Assembly (NCBI GenBank): GCA_037176905.1
Contig: JBBBWG010032087.1
Coordinates: 1-43,090, forward strand
Direction: 5' to 3'
DNA from: Azolla pinnata
Taxonomy: Eukaryota; Streptophyta; Polypodiopsida; Salviniales; Salviniaceae
DNA length: 43,090 bases
The position numbers were made by a program, and so were the translations under genes. Shown here piece after piece: positions 23,832 to 34,958 of this stretch. Below the pieces are notes generated by a model. It was not told where the DNA came from, did no database searches, and saw only the letters and a program-made list of their open reading frames with translations. Each line of letters begins with the position of its first letter. The stretch's first letter is position 1.

Positions 23832-23966
23832 GGAGAGCTCCATTGATAATTGGCTTTGTCGTCGTCATCGGCGGAGAGCTCCATTGATAATTGGTTTTGT
23901 CATCGTCATTGATGGAGAGCTCCATTGAAAACTGGTTTTGTCATCGTCATCGACGGAGAGCTCCAG
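23832..23966. repeat. 41-bp tandem repeat, about 3.3 copies
   Basis: GGAGAGCTCCATTGA begins at 23832, 23873 and 23914 and again (GGAGAGCTCCA) at 23955, an exact 41-bp period. Each unit ends in TTTTGTCATCGTCAT-like sequence. Copies differ by a few substitutions. Confidence 0.9.
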
Positions 23967-24364
23967 AAACTTCATTGAAGCTCTTCAAAACAAGACAAGG
24001 TCCATCCGATCAATGACAATGACAAAACATGATGTACTGTATAAGGTGGTTGCCGAGTTGCAAATAGAGCGCTCTACTTTTATAACCTTCGCGTATTGTG
24101 TCTTCACTGTATCAATTCCATTTGATCTCCATGTCTATGCACGAGGACATGTGTTAAGGGAGAGTGTTGGGCACTTTGCCTTTGATTGTGAATCCAATGA
24201 AGGGAACTGAGGTCTAACAAGTCAAGAGTAATGGTGCAAGGCTTGATTGAAGCTTCAAGATATGGATGTTTGGATAGATGCCTTCTTTCCCTAGGCCTTA
24301 TGAAGACTGATCAAATATTCTGTACAAAACCACTTTGAAATATGCTTGGAGTGTTGTTTCTATT

Positions 24365-24540
24365 TGAGAGGGTCAAGTTTGATGGTGTTTAGCCATTTAT
24401 ATGTTTCGTCCTTTACGTGGATGATATGCTGACTTGCTAGTTGACATGCCTTCGAGGTTGTCAGAAATCTAGCAAGAAGTACTTATAATGCAAGACTTGG
24501 GTCTAGCATGCCTCTTGGTGCCCGGTGACGAAGAACACAG
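24365..24540 (+). pseudogene. Ty1/copia reverse-transcriptase scrap
   Basis: The plus strand reads FVLYVDDMLT at about 24406-24435. This contains the YVDD active-site motif of copia-type reverse transcriptases. It is followed, after stops and a shift, by LTMQDLGLACLL, matching the MKDLG..YILG block that lies downstream of YVDD in these enzymes. Only this piece of pol is recognisable and it is interrupted, so it is a fossil. Adjacent sequence from about 23970 may belong to the same insertion. Confidence 0.7.
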
Positions 24541-25045
24541 CAAATGAATTGTCATCGACAAAGAACAGAGAAGTAATTGCTTGGACGATGGGATCACTCG
24601 AGTGAAGCTACACAGAATCCGCGAGATTAGGAACTCCAAGCAAAAGCATCAGCAATATCCGAAAGATAGACAGTGTAAGCAAATGTCCATACAAACAGAT
24701 CTTGTGTAGGTCTTGTTTTACACATCCATGTAACCTCATACATGTAGAAGGTGCTTCTCGATTGATGCTCTGAGCTTCCTGTACGTAAAGCCCTGTGGCC
24801 CCTGCGCTCCATCATCGGCTTTCTTGTCTCTCAAAACAGTTTCTTCTTGATCGATGGGATCGATCAAGCTTGGGGCGATGCCGTCTCCCCAGCTCCGTAA
24901 TGGCATCTGCTTCGCTTCACAGTTGGTTCTTCGATTGACATCTGTTTCGCAGTAATCGGACGGATGAATCGAAACGGATGAATCGAAATGGATGAATCGA
25001 AACGGATGTGAATCGAAGCATGTAGCTAGCACTTGTCAACTGGCA

Positions 25046-25245
25046 TGCACACATACACACATACATGCATGCACACATGCACACACACATGCACACATAC
25101 ACACACATACATGCATGGCATGCACACATACACACATGCACACATACATACATACATGCATACATACATACATACATACATACATACATACATACATACA
25201 TACATACGTACATACATACATGGCATGCATACATGCTCTGTTTCT
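25046..25245. repeat. CATA / CACA microsatellite
   Basis: CACACATA-type units become a nearly pure CATA run at 25145-25220. Open frames through it on both strands (His/Thr/Tyr or Cys/Met/Val repeats) are artefacts. Confidence 0.95.
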
Positions 25246-25283
25246 GAAACAACAGAAAAAAAGCCATCACCTTCATCAAGCCA

Positions 25284-25762
25284 AAACCCTAACTCTTCTT
25301 CCTCCTCCTCCTCCTCCTGCTGCTGCATCCTCTGTCTCTTCTTCGCCCTCGTTTCTTCACTAGCTTTTTTTTTAGCTCCCCTCTTTTGTTTTCCTCTTCC
25401 CCCCTGATGGATATGGTGGAGCAGCTCCCACCCACAAAACCCTAGGGGCTCCCCACACACACACACACATTGCTTTTGGTACCCTCTAGATCGTGCTCCC
25501 TCTTATCAGGGAGTGTTTGGATTGGGCTCCAGCCCTCCTGTAAAATTAGGGCTTCTTGGGCTTTCTTTTTAGGAATCTTCGATTCTGCCCGATCCTCCTA
25601 GTCGTTAGGGTTTCTCGGGCCGTCTCTTCTTCGTCAGGAGCTTCTTTCTGGCCCTAGGGCTTCTTTCTTTGTTTAAGGCTTTCTCGAAATTCTAGGGCTT
25701 TTCTTGCTAGCTCAAAGGGCCTGATTCTAGGTCTTGTGTTAGGGTTTCCCTCGTTTAGGGTT
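25284..25762. promoter_or_regulatory. Telobox-rich promoter/leader of the SMH gene
   Basis: Exact telobox words AAACCCTAA or their complement occur at 25284-25292, 25615-25623 and 25739-25747, with TTTAGGGTT at 25754-25762. Many CTAGGGTTT variants continue to about 26130. CTT/CTC and CA tracts at 25290-25470 mark a likely transcription start zone. Teloboxes are common in plant promoters of growth-related genes and are bound in other plants by TRB/SMH proteins, so self-regulation is possible. That last point is inference. The leader probably holds a 5'-UTR intron ending near 26220 (GTTAGCAG). Confidence 0.55.
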
Positions 25763-26236
25763 CTCCAAGTTCTAGGGTTTTCGAGCTCACGGGCGAATTC
25801 TGGGCCTTTTGTCCAGGCCTTTGTCGCTTTAAGACTTCTAGGGTTTGCTGTCGTGGTTTTTAGGGATTTTGTGAGCGTTTTGCCCAGGTGCTTTCAAGTA
25901 TTTTTTCATAGGTTTCTAGGGTTTGTTTCGGGCTTTCTAGTTCTAGGGTTTTGGAGCTCAAGGGTATTTTATAGTTGGAAGCGTTCTTTGACTCTAGTGA
26001 TTCTAGGATTTTTCCTCGGGTTTGTCTAGTCTTCCGGGTGTTTTCCTAGTCCAAGCATTTCTCGAGTTCAAGGGTTCCTTATATAGTTTGCGATCCAAGA
26101 TTATTTCATGTTCTAAGTTTTGTCTAGGGTTTGCACCCCCATCCGTCCCTTCCTTTCACCTCTATGGGAAAGAAGTGAGCTTGAATAGTCAACTAGGGTT
26201 TCCTGGCCGAAGTTGTTAGCAGTAAGTTTGAAGGAG

Positions 26237-29200
26237 ATGGGTAATCCAAAGCAGAAATGGACAGCTGAAGAAGAACTAGCCCTAAGAGCAGGAATCGACA
26301 AACATGGCGCAGGGAAGTGGAGGACTATTCAGAAAGACCCTGAATTCTCCATTGTTCTAGCTACAAGGTCCAATGTAGACCTCAAGGTAAGGATCATTCT
26401 CTCACGTGTCAGTCCATTTCGAAGCTTGAAAATTCGCGTGCTTAATGTTTTTTGTTCTGTTTTTCGTGCACTGTTTTGAGCCGTCTTCCAAATTCTCAAA
26501 CTTTGTCATTTTAAATGTTAAAAACGAAGAATTGAGAAATGCATTACGAGCACGTCCATTACATAGATCAATGATATAATCATATATAGATGATGCAATC
26601 AATCTTTTTCCATGAGATAAATGGAGGAACATGACTGTTGGAGTAGGCTCAAGATATGCATAAAAAAATGAAACTTTGAGAGATGAAATGTGAACGCTTC
26701 CATTGCATGGATTTATGAGATATATGATGGAATTGATATATTTGCACAGGTCCTTGGAGGAATATGAGTGTTGGAATAGGCCTAAAATCAATTAAAAAAG
26801 TAAATCTTTAAGAGATTGAATGTGAACACAGCCAATGCAGTAGAAGCCTGGTGTATATGATGCAATCGATCTATTTCCACATGTGAATAGAGGGAGCATG
26901 AATGTTGGAGGAGGTCCAAAATAAGCATAAAAAAACGAAGCTTTAAGGGATACAGCGTAAATACACCGATTGCATAGATCGATAATATATGTGATGCAAT
27001 TGATCTATTTCCACAGGATAAATGGAGGAACACGAATGTTAGAGTAGACCCAAAATAAGCATTAGAAAACTGAAGCTTTAAGAAATGCAATGATCACGTC
27101 CATGCATAGATTGATGATGTACATGATGCGATATATCTATTTTCACAGGATAAGTGGCGGAACATGAATGTTGGTATAGTTGGACCAACATCAAGGGAGA
27201 AGCAGCCAAAGGCATCGAAGCTCGGCCTTCTGAGGGCCCCAGATGATTGTACATCACTCTCTGGAGAAGCTTCTGGAGAGGATTCCCGGGGCAATGCCGA
27301 TAACCTTATCACTTCAGATAGTACTCATGATAAAAAGTGCCTGGACAATCGGTAAGAGTTGTTTTTTCAAATATTCATATTTTATCTGGATCCTTTGTGA
27401 GTTTTTACTTTATACTTACAACATTAGGAAATTTGGAATTGAACAAAAAAGAAGCAATAACAAGAATAGCTAAGACTAGAGCTGAACCGAAGTGGTTGAA
27501 GTAAGCTTGTATTTCTATAATGAATAGTTTTCTCAGATCAAAGTGATGGGTAGCATCTGCAGGAAGCTCTTTTGAACCTATTCATGGTACTTGATAGCAG
27601 CAGAAACTCAGAAGAGAACTTATATGGTACAATGTTTTTGGACAATGACATCTGAGGATGAAATATATGTACCCAAAATCTGTTAGTGCATGAAGTTTTT
27701 ATTCCATGTGTCTTGATGGATATAGAACAGTTATTGATGGTTCGAAAGAACTATGAGTTTGCATGCTTGATGGTATGATGTGCGTACAGTAAGGGTTTAT
27801 CCAAGTATTGGGGAGCTGTAGTATGTAACTGAGTGTGCAAAATCTATCTAACCAATGGAAGTTTTTGTATTTGGGTATTGTTGAACATAGGAGAGAGGCC
27901 AAGGGCGAGGTCTATAAATTTTGCCACTAAATGCATGCAAAATTTTTGTATTTGATTTCATTTTCTTTTATTAATTATTTCATATGGATGATAGGGCGCT
28001 GAAACAAAAATGTAGCTTAAAGCTTCAAAGCTTTGATGCCAAAGTAGAGAATGCCCTTGAAGTTTCTATTAGCTGAATTTAGATTGTTCAATGAATATGT
28101 ATACGATTCACTGTAGTGGTTGAGTTCTGATATGTTTTACATGGGCTCTCTTCTGTATCAAGAGAATAGGTGTATCAAGAGAGCTTTAATACCGAAAGTA
28201 GAGAATGTCCCTCAAGTCTCTATGAACTGAATTTTGGATTGCTCATTGAATGTATATACGATTCACTGCAATAGTGGTCGAGTTCTGATATGTTTTTACA
28301 TGGGTTATCATTCTATTTGTTTACTTACATCCGCTTTGATACTGACCACTATATAGGTACACTGATATAATCATTAATTCAATCATTGACATGAATGAAT
28401 ACAACGGCTGCAGTACTACAGAGATTGCATCCTTCGTTGAGGTCATTATGCCCTGATGGATATTACTTTCTGCACTGTAATTCCAGCGTTCTGATTAATG
28501 TGCATGTTCTGTGAGCGAGTCTGATTTTTTTAACCTTTCTCAGGCTCACCATCCAGTGCCTCCAAACTTCAGGAGGCTTCTCAGTTCAAAACTTAGGGAT
28601 ATGGTCAGTCAAGGCAATCTTATAAAGGTGATCTTCCTTTTTATTTCTATATTTACTGTTATTTCTATAAATTTGCAGCTTTTTAAGCTCTGGAACTTGT
28701 GAGACAATCATTAATGAAGGGTATTCTTATGGGAGAATTCGGAAATGTTGTCCGTGTTAGAAGTACAGATAAAATGACAAAATCAATTGCTATTGAATTT
28801 TGGGTACTGTTTATGCCATGTAGGTTGAGGATTAATATCTCAAATATCCAGATCATTATTAACATTTCATTATTTCATATGCAGCTAAAGCAGAACTATA
28901 GAGTGAACCCAGCAGATCCGAGGAGAGCATCGATACAAATGCGAGGGGATAAGAGAAGTCTATCAAAAATGGATAATCTGGAATCAACGAGAAGACTACT
29001 TACACACGAGCCACATTCGTTGGAGTCATTGAGAAAGAAAGGAAGGTACGATATTGGTTACAGAAAGATGGCATCTCAAGAAGCTGCTCGAGCTGCTGCC
29101 GTAGCGATAGCAGAAGCTGAAGCAGCGGCCGCAGCAGCTGAAAGTGCTGCAAAGGAGGCCGAAGATGCAGAGGCAGAAGCAGAAGCAGCTATGATTGTGA

Positions 29201-29374
29201 TGGAATTAGCAGCTTTGGCAGCACAAGACTCGCGAAAAGGTGGGAATTCGGTTTTCAGCCTAGATCATATAAATGTGACATTTTTAGGGATAACTAGATG
29301 GAGTTCTTTTTCTTTCAGGAGCATCAGCTATGGGAACTTCACTGCGTGTGGAAGATATAGTGATTGTCGTGTGA
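26237..29374 (+). CDS. Single-Myb-Histone / telomere repeat-binding (TRB-type) protein
   Basis: Six exons (26237-26386, 27149-27351, 28357-28441, 28544-28627, 28885-29239, 29319-29374) encode 310 residues. The N-terminal Myb domain (about 5-60) has [26 protein letters not shown] and, across the exon 1/2 junction, [12 protein letters not shown], the telobox-reading helix of plant telobox Myb proteins. A histone H1/H5 globular domain follows at about 119-185 ([42 protein letters not shown]). An Ala/Glu-rich coiled coil occupies about 235-290. This order is the plant SMH architecture, which binds telomeric and telobox DNA and works at telomeres and as a chromatin repressor. The last exon gives a short tail ending in VEDIVIVV. 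Reading through the final intron instead would give a longer, unrelated tail. The gene is convergent with the PINX1-like gene. Confidence 0.94.
26520..27190. repeat. ~133-bp tandem repeats covering SMH intron 1 and the exon 2 junction
   Basis: Five diverged units contain a T-rich CTATTTCCACAG acceptor-like part followed by GATAAATGGAGGAACATGAATGTTGG-like sequence. The exon-start positions are about 26616, 26750, 26884, 27017 and the real one at 27149, giving 132-134 bp spacing. The first four are intronic decayed copies. Copy 4 still has CACAG|GATAAATGGAGGAAC. Confidence 0.85.
28035..28310. repeat. 155-bp tandem duplication in SMH intron 2
   Basis: The block GTAGAGAATG.CC.T.AAGT.TCTAT...CTGAATTT through TACGATTCACTG and GAGTTCTGATATGTTTT to ACATGGG occurs twice. 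GATTCACTG is at 28105 and 28260. Divergence is modest. Confidence 0.85.
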
Positions 29375-30838
29375 AGCAAAGCTCCTCCCTACTCCATTAT
29401 GTAAAACCTTGGGGTACAACAACAGCATTGTACAATTGTTGTGGAAGAGAAGGTGTTTTTCCCTCACCCTCGGATGCAGAAAGTTTTGTTAGATGACATA
29501 TTTTAGGGGAGTAGTCGAAGGGGAGGGGGGGTTGGCTCTAGCAAGCGCAGGGCATTGTACTGAGCCTCCCCTATAAAACTTGTGACATTTCTTTATTATT
29601 CAGGTGCTTAACCGGTTCATAATTGTGTTGTTAGATAGCAAATGTTTTGGGCATCATTAGGCCTTTGTGGAAGATCGAACAGCTGATGGGTTTAGCTAAA
29701 TAGTTTCCAAATAATAGCTAAGCACTAACATGTAGTCCAACCAATTGTGCAATTTGATGTCCAGAAGATTTGGAATCAATCCCAATTGCATATTGAAGTC
29801 ACTTCCGTCTATTTTGAACATGACTCCATCACACACCTATTTGTCTATTTGACTTTGATTTGAACAACTAATACAACTACTTAACATGATGAATCAAAAC
29901 AAAAACTTATAGAATCTATTGTTGTCGCATAGGAGGTAGATTCTGAATACGTCAAAGAAACTTAGTTTATGCATATATATCCGCAATATCCACAGACATT
30001 TGTTCCCATTCACTTGTTTCAAAGCATTGTTTATGAAAGCCATTACTTTCATAATAGGTAAGAAACTTTAAATGTCATAACATTACTCGCTTTGCTGTTT
30101 AAAACCTACAATGTCTTTTGTTGCAACATTAAGTTAGTGAAAAATTTGTTGAAACAAGGTTGTTAAGCGAGACCACATATGTGAGGTTGACATGGTGCAT
30201 CAGGCAGGTATATGAAGCAATTACAATGCTTGTTAGCTGATACAATCACAACTGAGCGTGGAAAATCAGCATAAATGATAAAAGTTTTGATAAGCCACTG
30301 TACCGAGTTCTTATTTACGAGTACAACTCTTCCATGTGTAAGTATTTGCAAGAGGCAATCGCATAAGGACTACACTTTTCACATCAATGGACACAATATA
30401 AACGGCATTTCACTTGTGTACTTCACTTAATCCAAAATATTACAGTTGAAGCAGCTCGTGATAATAATGCATTTCGAATAAGAAAAAAATAAATCACTCA
30501 AGTTTGGAAGGGGGGAAAACATAGCCGCTGTAACTGGTCAAAAAGCACACTAAATGTCCAGCAACATAGCCGGAAAACAATTCATCACCCTCGTCCATCT
30601 TGTCTCAGGCACTAGCCAACGAAACCCGCTTACCCTCGAGAATGAACTTCGAGCTTTTATTTAACTAGAAAAGCAAAAGAGTTCCATTAGTTTTCACTTG
30701 GTGCTCAATCGAATTAATAAAACAAACCCCTAATAAATATAGGCAGCCATATGCATCAAACTGCTACATTTGATATCACAACTCAGTAGACGGAACTTTC
30801 AACTATTTCATTCTTCAAATGGATTACTCTGTTAACAA
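29375..30838. other. Convergent 3' region between SMH and PINX1-like genes
   Basis: AT-rich sequence contains the 3' UTRs of both genes. No conserved ORF, repeat array or RNA gene was recognised. Confidence 0.5.
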
Positions 30839-33800
30839 TCACTCCACTTTCTCTGGGCATACCTTTTGTTTTAGTAAATCAATCATGCCTTCGTGATCAT
30901 CAGCATCCAAGCCAGCATAAAGATCGCTCTTCTCTATAATCACTTTATGAAGACGTTTGACACTGATTGTCTGATCTGGGATCTACAATATGACATGTCA
31001 TGTTAATCACTGAAATCAATTTCTAGACATAAAAGGGATCTATAATCCCATACCTCTCGAAGAAGTTGTTTGCATAGCTTTTTCCAGTTTGCCTTGTCTT
31101 CCTCCTTCAACCTCTTTGAATTCCTGGTGCCATATGTTGAACTTGGTTCTGCTTCCTTCCGTTTGACTTCAGTCTTTCGGTCACACCCATTGCAGTAGTC
31201 AGTTATACCGTGGTTTGCTGCATTACCAGAGTTAGCATGAGAATCTTCAAGTTCTTTGCTTTCAGAATCTTCCTCATCATTATCACTGTCTAGTAATACT
31301 TTTTGTCCTTTCCAATGTGCACCACCAATTTTCTTAGGACGATCAGCAATACCAAGCCCTTGCCGACCTTTGGTGGCCTTGTCCTGTGAAGTTACAGAAC
31401 AAAATATGTTGCAGAGGTGTGATAATATATGAATTGCCCTGGGAAGCACATCATACCAACAACACTACAGAGTAAAAGTTGCCTAACTTAGATTCCCCAA
31501 ATCATTCATTCAACAGAGTTTTCATGCAAAGCACTGATACAACAAACTCAACAGTCATCAACTCATAACAAGAATATTTGGAAAGTACAAAATTAAATCA
31601 ACAACTAACTTCACTAAACCTGAACAAGTTTGTATAAGTCCTCTTGATCTTGCTCACAAAATGATGCACGGCCATTTGATCGAATGATTTCCGCTTCTTG
31701 ATTCAACCCTTTCTGGACCTTTGAGCAATAGGATTGCCCAAAAGCTCCAGCACGGACAAAACCATGCTTCACTCCCCACCAGTCAGATGGCATGTTCACA
31801 GACATTACATCAACTGCTTGCTCAACTTCCACTGTAGAATCTAAAGTTATTTTGCAAGAACCAAGATCTGAAAGAGGCAATTGGATAAGCAACAGTATAA
31901 ATATATCTAAAATCCTAACTGTTATTTATCAGATGTAAGAAATTATCTTAATGGATACCCGCCTTGATTTTCACTTTGAGAAGACACTGTAGTTTTGGAT
32001 ATCTGTTTTTCACTTTTCCTGACTGAAGTTTCTATCACAGGTGGAACTTCCTTGGCATCACTTCTATAGCCCTAGATAGAATGGCAAAGATGTTAAGCAT
32101 GTGTGCTTCATCACCATGAATAATGCATGAGAACTCGAAACCAACATTAATATAGCAAGATTTTTGAATATTGCATACCAATATGGCATCTAAATCATCT
32201 TGTGACTTCCCTTGTAGGATTTTTCCTGCCTCCCTGTTCTTGTACCTGCAGGCGGAGAATTGCAAAAGATATAGTGAACATAAGAACTAATGAAGAAACC
32301 ATCCAAGAACAAAAAATGTGGGCATATACAAAGGATGAGATTGACATGTACGTTATGTATGTGTATTATACTTGTGTGTGTGTGTGAGCATGATCCGACT
32401 AAGCAACAGTCCCCTCTACCCCGGATTCCACCAGAAGCTAAGCTAAAATAACGCTAATAGTATGCATGAACAAAACATAGATTATAGAAAAACCAATCAG
32501 CTGACCTTCCTTGGGGCCGGGTAATCTTTATAGGATGTGCCTTACTTTCTTCTGCCTTCTGTTGCATTCCATTGTTTTCAATAGATACAGCTCGCTTGTT
32601 ATCTATAATGTATAATAGATAAGAACGAATCAATACCGCAATGTCACAAAACCACAAGCAGTTCTCGCTGAGAAAGCTCAATTATTAAAAGAAAAGCATG
32701 CAAACCTTCTTCATTTGTGTCTGTTGCAGCTATCTGTCATGCAGTGGCAAAGCATCTCATTAGACATTCATGTAGCTCCTTCATCAGGAAAAGACCACAA
32801 TAAACCACATACTAACCACTTTCAAATTTTTCAGGATATTATCGAAGGTAGAAGTATTGAAGGTCCAGTTGGCTGCAGCTTTTTGCTGTGCATCAATACC
32901 AACACCTGATGTAATTGTTCATCATTGAATATTGATTAGAATATGTAAGATTCAAAACTTAATTTAAACTGTAACCTAAAGAAGAACTTAGTATAAAAAA
33001 AATAACGTATAAAAAAAGAACTTAGTATAAAAACCCTAAATCAATTCTAAGCAGGGAAATAACTGATATATATTCACTGACTAGGGACGCAAATCTCATT
33101 GTAAATAACGCAGAAGCATAATAAAGAAAAATAAAACAATGTGCTCATTAATTGTAATGTTTTCAGTGATATTAAGGGATACAATATCATGATTTTAAAG
33201 AATACTGGAACTTACACAATCTAGTATTTGCTTACCAAGGTGAACACTTAGAAACGAGATAAATAAATCAAATCAGGAGATGCCAGCTGGATAATTTCCA
33301 TACACGGAAAGCAAAGATCAAAACGATCAGGCCTAAAAAATGAGCACGTTCATCAAATGAACCAACCTTTAATTTTGCATAATTTGAAGTAAGACAGACT
33401 ATTTTCAAAACTGTTTGAGAACCTATTCAGAAGATTAGAGAGCCATGCACATCCACAATCCTAAACCCTAACAGGTCCACACCATCTCCAAAACATTCCA
33501 AAGATGTAAGTCACGTGAAAAGGCGGATTACAATTGTTTCCTCTGTATAATGAACCCTAAAATAATCAGAAAAAAGCCTTAATTCTAGTTTTTAATTGTA
33601 CTTATTTTTTGTTTGTTTGGTGCCTTTTTCAAGTTTTGTTTCTCCTGATATCCCTTCATACGGGCAATCATTAGCTAAAGTGATGGACAAGGAGAACATG
33701 GTAAATGATTCCAAGCCGTTTGCAAACTGTGGTGTATCAAACAACTTACCAGTATCTCTACATATATACACATATGTGTAAAGATAGATACAAAGACACA

Positions 33801-34902
33801 ACATTTGTCAAACCCATTTACAATTAATTTCATTGAGATTCACGTAAGTGTATGCACCAGCATTTATATAAACGTTTTCTGATACGAGATCAGATTGCAT
33901 ATAGCGTAGATACTTGTAACAAGTTCAAATTTGATACTATGCTCCTGCTTTGGCATCATGGAAATTGGTGAAAGTAACAAGTATTTCTTGGCAAAATATC
34001 ATATTTGTCCAAAAAGAAAGACAATGCAACCACTGGATCAAAGCTGTGAAATTTCGAATAAAACCTGAGTTGTCAGATTTCTTGCTAACTCTAACGTGTT
34101 GTGTAATTCCTTGTTTCTCCTTTCCTAATCCTTCCCCTTCTTGCCAACCCTGCAGGTTATGCACAAAATAGTAAGGCCTATCAGTTAAAGCAGATTAAGA
34201 AAGACACAAAAAACTCATAGAAATGTGCCAAATTTAAGAGAATTAACATATAACCAGTCAGCAAGCTCACGTTTTCAACTCGGAATCAGATAAATCAGGC
34301 TCTTTTCTGGATATTAACCAACTTGGCTCGATATTTAAGAGAATTAACATGTCACTCCTATTGGGAGATTATAAACTCAGGATCTAACAATCAAAAATCG
34401 ATTTTTTAGAATTAGAAAATATGTAAGTGAATATCTGCTGCTGAGTGAGTCGTATCTGGAACCAGATTTAACAAAAACAAGGTTGTTATCTCAGTCGTTT
34501 CGTACAATTTAGAGTTAGCTCAATACGTTCCTTTTTTGACAAGCAATCAGACATTGACCGTTACCTTAGGATTAAAATTTAGGATTGCCAGGCCGCAATG
34601 CACAGAGCTTCATATGCATAAAGCTGCCACATTGCGCCTTGTTTCTGTTTTACAGGCTTTGTAGTTCAAGTAATTTCCGAAAAACGCCACGAGAATAAAT
34701 TCGAGTTCTTGCACTCATCAGCGTAGAACGATGCATTGGCATCTTCGTAAGAAAAACAAAAAACGACGCTCGTTTCAACGGGAGAAGCGAGCAGAAGGGA
34801 AGAAAAGAGGCAGGGCAAGCTTACCATTTGCTTCAGGAGGCGGAACGCGGCGGAGGTGCGAGGGACGCCCTGGTAATAGAGGGGGGCCTCGGGGGCGGCC
34901 AT
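30839..34902 (-). CDS. PINX1-type G-patch nuclear/nucleolar protein
   Basis: Ten exons in transcript order (34902-34825, 34149-34065, 32905-32817, 32733-32706, 32602-32506, 32245-32179, 32071-31963, 31867-31620, 31383-31054, 30982-30839) join in phase to 424 residues. The start MAAPEAPLYYQGVPRTSAAF matches plant relatives. The G-patch follows directly (about 26-60: GWQEGEGLGKEKQGI) and continues in the PINX1 manner with GVGIDAQQKAAANWTFNT and FDNILKNL. A second conserved block, MPSDWWGVKHGFV (about 208-220), is typical of the plant family. The 268-377 part is charged with a KGRQGLGIADRPKKIGG motif, and the tail ends with VCPEKVE. PINX1/Gno1 proteins act in rRNA/snoRNA maturation with a DEAH helicase and, in animals and yeast, restrain telomerase. 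The 31963/31867 intron uses a GC donor. Confidence 0.93.
32906..34064 (-). other. Intron 2 of the PINX1-like gene with teloboxes
   Basis: This 1.16-kb intron contains two exact AAACCCTAA teloboxes (33031-33039 and 33463-33471) and an AACCCTAAA near 33551. No coding segment was recognised. Confidence 0.7.
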
Positions 34903-34922
34903 CTTCGGCGACGAAGGAATGG

Positions 34923-34958
34923 CCTAACCCTAACCCTAACCCTAACCCTAACCCTAAA
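34923..34958. repeat. CCCTAA hexamer array (telomere-like) just upstream of the PINX1-like start
   Basis: Six consecutive CCCTAA units (the first lacks one C), ending CCCTAAA, lie 21 bases upstream of the ATG on the coding (minus) strand. On that strand the array reads as TTAGGG hexamers, not the heptamer TTTAGGG of most plant telomeres. It probably lies in the 5' UTR or core promoter. Confidence 0.95.

Noticed and set aside
24917..25466. Several His/Thr- or Cys/Met-rich open frames
   Set aside because: They are translations of the CATA/CACA microsatellite.
28699..29496. 265-codon continuous frame covering SMH exon 5
   Set aside because: Its first part is intron 4 and its last part reads through the final intron. 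Only 28885-29239 matches SMH structure.
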